This document shows positions 6,933 through 9,754 of a DNA stretch of 9,754 nt, piece by piece (position 1 is the first letter of the stretch; every line of letters starts with the position of its first letter). Below the pieces are notes generated by a model. That model did no database searches. It saw nothing but the letters and a program-made list of their open reading frames with translations, and was not told the origin of the DNA. Source of the DNA: Bacillota bacterium. Lineage in GTDB: Bacteria > Bacillota > Limnochordia > JAAZLZ01. The DNA lies in contig JAAZLZ010000170.1 of assembly GCA_012799075.1 (NCBI GenBank), positions 1-9,754 of the forward strand, in the 5' to 3' direction. The position numbers were made by a program, and so were the translations under genes.

Positions 6933-7301
6933 TCACCGATCCAGGGGACGATAGGGTCTAAGGGCCCTGGGTGGCCTTAGGATTTCGCCCCAAATGACGC
7001 CCCGGACAAGCTCACGGCGATCGAAGGGCGTCCTGGGAGTGCAAACTGCCACTGGCAGCGACGGTACGATGTCTGGCTCAGGCCGGTCTTCAAGGGGCTC
7101 AACCCGATGGAGGGGCTTGGCCGGCCCAGGCTCCGCCATGGGCTTGGCGGGGGGTTCTTCAAGACGGGCCCATCGCCTGAGGACTTCTTCGGGATCAACA
7201 TCCGGCAGCAGCGGACGGGATGGAGTTTTGGTCCGCTTCATCAGGGCCCCGATCACGCTGGCGATGATGTAAATGATAAACAGCGACCACAAGCTCTCCA
7301 T
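6933..7301 (-). CDS. Small membrane-anchored protein of unknown function, proline-rich (between floA and yqfC)
   Basis: I do not recognise this 122-residue protein with confidence. It starts at ATG 7301, 12 bases after the floA stop, with GGTGAG just upstream (3 bases spacing). Residues 4-20 are a single hydrophobic segment directly followed by basic residues (Lys-Arg-Thr-Lys), so a short N-terminal anchor with the rest in the cytoplasm is likely. Residues 28-75 are a Pro/Glu/Arg/Lys-rich linker, probably disordered. The end, 'RRELVRGVIWGEILRPPRAL' (95-114), is more ordered: an amphipathic helix then a Pro-Pro turn. It resembles short conserved C-terminal tails I associate with small Firmicute proteins of similar build, but this is from memory. 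It occupies the position of yqfB in B. subtilis, though I see no convincing similarity. Codon spacing and the terminator right after the stop support a real gene as the last member of the nfeD-floA unit. Confidence 0.75.
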   Translation of the reverse strand: MESLWSLFIIYIIASVIGALMKRTKTPSRPLLPDVDPEEVLRRWARLEEPPAKPMAEPGPAKPLHRVEPLEDRPEPDIVPSLPVAVCTPRTPFDRRELVRGVIWGEILRPPRALRPYRPLDR

Positions 7302-7313
7302 TATCTCACCATC

Positions 7314-8330
7314 CTATTCTAAAGACCGATGCTCCTCCCCTTCCTCCTCGTCACCGTCTTGGATGGGTTCCTCGCCCACTCCGCCGATGAATTGCCGCAT
7401 CTGGGTATCGGCCATGATATTGCGCAGGCTGTAGTAGTCGAAAGCGCCAATGTTGCCTTGGCGCAAGGCCTCGGCCAGGGCTTTGGGCACCTCCGCCTCG
7501 GCTTCAACGACCATGGCCCTCATTTCCTGAACCCTAGCCTTCATTTCCTGCTCTAGGGCCTGAGCGGCGAAGCGTCTTTCCGCCGCTTTGGCCTGGGCGA
7601 TGTTCTTGTCGGCTTCCGCCTGATCGATCTGCAGGCGGGCCCCGATGTTGCGCCCCACATCCACATCGGCGATATCGATGGAGAGGATTTCAAAGGCCGT
7701 TCCGGCATCCAAGCCCTTGTCAAGGACGACGGCCGAAATCCGATCTGGATTCTCCAGGACCTCTTTGTGGGATTCCGCCGAACCGACGGTAGTAACAATC
7801 CCTTCCCCCACCCGGGCAATCACCGTTGGCTCGCCAGCGCCCCCAACTAAGCGGTCGATGTTGGCCCGGACGGTGACCCTCGCTTTAGTGCTAAGTTCAA
7901 TCCCGTCTTTAGCCACCGCCGATATCAACGGAGTCTCGATAACCTTGGGGTTGACGCTCATTTGAACTGCTTCCAAGACGTTGCGCCCGGCCAGATCAAT
8001 GGCCGCCGCCCGCTCAAAGGTCAAGGAGATTTCTGCCCGATGGGCGGCAATCAGGGCGTCGATCACCCGATCCACGTTGCCCCCGGCCAGGTAATGGGCT
8101 TCCAGTTTGTCGGTGGTCACATCCAGTCCAGCCTTGACGGCCTTGATCTGGGGAAAAATGATCTTGGCCGGGGGGACCCGGCGAAGCCGCATTCCGACCA
8201 GGCTGACAATCCCCACCTTGACCCCCGCTGCCAGGGCCGAAATCCAAAGGCCCACGGGGATCAAGTTCAAAAGCAGCATCAGCAGCACAAAGAGCAGCAC
8301 AATGGGCATAAAAAACATCAATAGCTCCAT
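7314..8330 (-). CDS. floA: Flotillin-like protein FloA (YqfA)
   Basis: FloA is a membrane scaffold that forms functional membrane microdomains (rafts) in Firmicutes and affects membrane fluidity, signalling and secretion. From ATG 8330 it has 338 residues (B. subtilis FloA is about 331). A hydrophobic hairpin covers about residues 4-46. The family block 'KIIFPQIKAVKAGLDV' (56-71) begins the PHB/SPFH-like domain, which continues past 'GGAGEPTVIARVGEGIVTT' (163-181). An Ala/Glu/Gln-rich coiled coil (about 237-283) follows, then the conserved 'GNIGAFDYYSLRNIMADTQM' (292-311). The tail (319-338) is very acidic. Start: GGGGAGGGG (8344-8336) leads directly into ATG 8330; an in-frame GTG at 8351 inside the nfeD end is less likely. 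Its gap to nfeD is 13 bases, so the pair is co-transcribed, as is usual for nfeD-flotillin pairs. Confidence 0.96.
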   Translation of the reverse strand: MELLMFFMPIVLLFVLLMLLLNLIPVGLWISALAAGVKVGIVSLVGMRLRRVPPAKIIFPQIKAVKAGLDVTTDKLEAHYLAGGNVDRVIDALIAAHRAEISLTFERAAAIDLAGRNVLEAVQMSVNPKVIETPLISAVAKDGIELSTKARVTVRANIDRLVGGAGEPTVIARVGEGIVTTVGSAESHKEVLENPDRISAVVLDKGLDAGTAFEILSIDIADVDVGRNIGARLQIDQAEADKNIAQAKAAERRFAAQALEQEMKARVQEMRAMVVEAEAEVPKALAEALRQGNIGAFDYYSLRNIMADTQMRQFIGGVGEEPIQDGDEEEGEEHRSLE

Positions 8331-8335
8331 TCCTT

Positions 8336-8344
8336 CCCCTCCCC
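8336..8344 (-). promoter_or_regulatory. Ribosome binding site that decides the floA start
   Basis: GGGGAGGGG on the minus strand, 5 bases before ATG 8330 and touching the nfeD stop (8346-8344). It lies after the alternative GTG at 8351, so it cannot serve that codon. This supports the ATG and translational coupling to nfeD. Confidence 0.7.
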
Positions 8345-9675
8345 TATTCACTCAGCTTGGCTACTATTATCTTGCTCCCCTCCACCTTGCTCACTACAAT
8401 CGGTGCACCGGCGGGAATGTACATCCCCTCCGACAAGGCATCGAACCTCTCACCCTCCACTTCGATAATCCCCGAGGGCCGCAGGGCAGTTTGGGCCACA
8501 CCCTTCTTCCCGAGCAATTCTGTTTTGGCAATAGGCGCCACATAGCCCTTTTCCTTTGTTTCACTCGTGTCCAAGACAAACCTTCTCCACACCCCCGATT
8601 TGCCTATGCGGCGGATCAGCACCAGGCCCAATGCTACGGTGATGATCAGGGAGGTGACTATCACCCTGAGGGCCAAGGCAGGGGAGGGAAAGCTGATCAA
8701 GATGCTGTAGAAAATGGCCATTAGGCCGGTTATCCCCGCTAACCCAAAGCCGGGAATGACGAATACTTCCAGGGCCAACAGCACCACGCCGATGAGGAAA
8801 ATGATTACGGACTCGATGCCCGCCAAGCCCGCCACCATTCGTCCCCCGAAAAACAGGCCGAGGGCAATCAATCCCCCAGTTCCCGGAACTCCCCATCCAG
8901 GTGTAGTAATTTCCACGATGAGCCCTAAGAATCCCACGGAAAGAAGGAGGGAGCTCACGGTGGGATCCGTTAGGAAGCGGGCCAGTGTCTCCGCCCAGTT
9001 GGGACTAGGTTCGATGATCCTGGCATCGCCAAACCCGTATTTGCTTAGAACCTGGTGCCGCTGGGCCGCGATGAAATCGGCAAATCCCCGTCTTTCTGCC
9101 TCTTTGGCCGATAAGGTGAGGATTTTGTCCTTCTCCACCAATCCCTCGACGACCACGTCCTTGTCCACCATGGCTGCAGCTATTTGGGGATCCCGATCGT
9201 TTCTTTCCGCCAGGCTTTCGAATTCGGCTCGCAGGGCAGAGACTACCTTTTCCTCCGTAGGGCGAGGCTCAGCAGCCCCTATGGAGGAGCCAGGGGCCAT
9301 CACCAGGTAATCCGCGGCAAGGGCAATCAGGGCCCCGGCAGACCAGGCCCGACCGCGTACGTAGGCGATGACGGGCATCGGCATGTCAAGGATAAGATCA
9401 ACTATTTCCGTGGCCGCATCAACTCGTCCGCCAAAGGTGTCGATCTCGAGCAATACTCCCTCAACTTCATCGATTTTGGCTCCATTCAATGCCCGCTTGA
9501 GAAACTCGGCCAACCCTGGTTCAATGGTGCCCTGGATGGGTATAACGTAAACCATGGCCTCCTGGGCTAGCACGCCTCCTGTCAATAAAAAGAGCAGGCA
9601 AAGACCCAGAAGCACCTTCCGAGATCGACGCAAAGCCCACCACCCCCTTTCCACACCATATGTTCGCTGCCCCAT
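8344..9675 (-). CDS. nfeD: NfeD family membrane protein with N-terminal ClpP-class serine protease domain (YqeZ/NfeD1b type)
   Basis: Long-form NfeD proteins pair with flotillin/stomatin-like proteins, and the protease domain of archaeal relatives cleaves stomatin C-termini. Here there is a signal peptide (hydrophobic 21-36, 'GGVLA' then Gln) and a ClpP/SppA-like domain (about 40-215). That domain has the nucleophile Ser112 in 'WSAGALIALAADYLVMAPGS' (111-130); the catalytic Lys is not certain by eye. A block of about four or five membrane segments (about 240-355) follows, then a C-terminal OB-fold-like domain (about 386-443, 'GVAQTALRPSGIIEVEG'). The 443 residues are usual for the long form. 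Three in-frame starts are possible: ATG 9705 (weak site), ATG 9675 (AAAGGA with 7-base spacer, used here) and TTG 9633 (AAAGGGGG with 9-base spacer, giving a compact signal peptide). The floA gene follows after 13 bases. Confidence 0.95.
   Translation of the reverse strand: MGQRTYGVERGWWALRRSRKVLLGLCLLFLLTGGVLAQEAMVYVIPIQGTIEPGLAEFLKRALNGAKIDEVEGVLLEIDTFGGRVDAATEIVDLILDMPMPVIAYVRGRAWSAGALIALAADYLVMAPGSSIGAAEPRPTEEKVVSALRAEFESLAERNDRDPQIAAAMVDKDVVVEGLVEKDKILTLSAKEAERRGFADFIAAQRHQVLSKYGFGDARIIEPSPNWAETLARFLTDPTVSSLLLSVGFLGLIVEITTPGWGVPGTGGLIALGLFFGGRMVAGLAGIESVIIFLIGVVLLALEVFVIPGFGLAGITGLMAIFYSILISFPSPALALRVIVTSLIITVALGLVLIRRIGKSGVWRRFVLDTSETKEKGYVAPIAKTELLGKKGVAQTALRPSGIIEVEGERFDALSEGMYIPAGAPIVVSKVEGSKIIVAKLSE
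9643..9650 (-). promoter_or_regulatory. Strong Shine-Dalgarno-like sequence inside the nfeD N-terminus
   Basis: AAAGGGGG lies 9 bases before an in-frame TTG (9633). If used, NfeD would begin Met-Arg-Arg-Ser-Arg-Lys followed directly by the hydrophobic segment, a textbook signal peptide. It is the best ribosome-binding sequence among the three candidate nfeD starts, but TTG is the weakest codon of the three. Confidence 0.4.
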
Positions 9676-9681
9676 TGTCAA
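9655..9681 (-). promoter_or_regulatory. Weak sigma-A-like promoter candidate at the start of nfeD
   Basis: TTGACA (9681-9676), an exact consensus -35, is followed 15 bases later by TATGGT (9660-9655), a four-of-six -10 that keeps the key T, A and last T. The spacer is two bases shorter than ideal. If it works, transcription would start near 9649, and only the TTG 9633 start of nfeD could be used from that transcript. It may equally be chance sequence. Confidence 0.2.
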
Positions 9682-9705
9682 GTCCTTTGACCCCCTAATG
9701 ATCAT

Positions 9706-9754
9706 CGCCTTGATGGGCTGTTTCTATGAGTCAAAGATAAGCGGCCGACGGACC
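9706..9754. other. Upstream edge, no gene recognised
   Basis: These 49 bases before the longest possible nfeD reading show no reading frame I can support, no clear terminator and no well-spaced promoter. A TTGACT (9733-9728 on the minus strand) has no matching -10 at normal spacing. In B. subtilis yqeY precedes nfeD, but nothing here is long enough to test that. Confidence 0.4.

Noticed and set aside
8107..8724. Plus-strand reading frame of about 205 codons across the nfeD/floA junction
   Set aside because: It is antisense to two well-supported genes and their junction; its length is explained by GC-rich codon bias of the opposite strand.
1..9754. Mobile elements, defence systems, CRISPR repeats, tRNA or rRNA genes
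   Set aside because: No transposase, integrase, direct-repeat array, tRNA-like cloverleaf or rRNA segment was seen; the window is accounted for by a conserved chromosomal cluster.

Overview
The window looks like chromosomal DNA of an endospore-forming Firmicute (Bacillota), probably a fairly GC-rich clostridial-type lineage. This rests on gene content and order: the run nfeD, floA, a small gene, yqfC, yqfD, phoH, yqfF (pgpH), ybeY, dgkA matches the well-known Bacillus subtilis yqeZ-yqfA-yqfB-yqfC-yqfD-phoH-yqfF-yqfG-dgkA neighbourhood, and yqfC/yqfD are sporulation-associated families. The DNA is visibly GC-rich, and GTG and TTG starts are common. A species cannot be named from the sequence alone.

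All ten genes lie on the minus strand, so transcription runs from high to low coordinates. Region 1 (9754-6933) holds 49 bases with no recognised gene, then nfeD (ClpP-class protease plus membrane and OB-like domains), floA (flotillin-like raft scaffold), and a 122-residue membrane-anchored protein I do not recognise. A hairpin with a T-run at 6901-6928 is a good candidate intrinsic terminator for this unit. Region 2 (6900-6809) is a 5' leader with a sporulation-sigma-like -10 sequence. Region 3 (6808-1189) is a tight run of yqfC, yqfD, phoH, yqfF, ybeY and dgkA with gaps of 3 to 46 bases. Region 4 (1127-1) is an L,D-transpeptidase with C-terminal copper-amine-oxidase-N-like repeats. It runs off the window edge and occupies the place where cdd and era follow dgkA in B. 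subtilis.

Functionally, the cluster joins envelope and membrane organisation (NfeD/FloA, undecaprenol/diacylglycerol kinase DgkA, L,D-transpeptidase), sporulation (YqfC/YqfD), cyclic di-AMP breakdown (YqfF) and RNA metabolism (PhoH, YbeY). I see no mobile element, CRISPR array, tRNA, rRNA or phage gene. Most of the window is conserved core chromosome. The least explained parts are the small gene at 6933-7301, the terminator/leader that precedes yqfC, and the L,D-transpeptidase attached to the end of the cluster. Several starts were revised from ribosome-binding-site evidence (yqfF, floA, and possibly nfeD).
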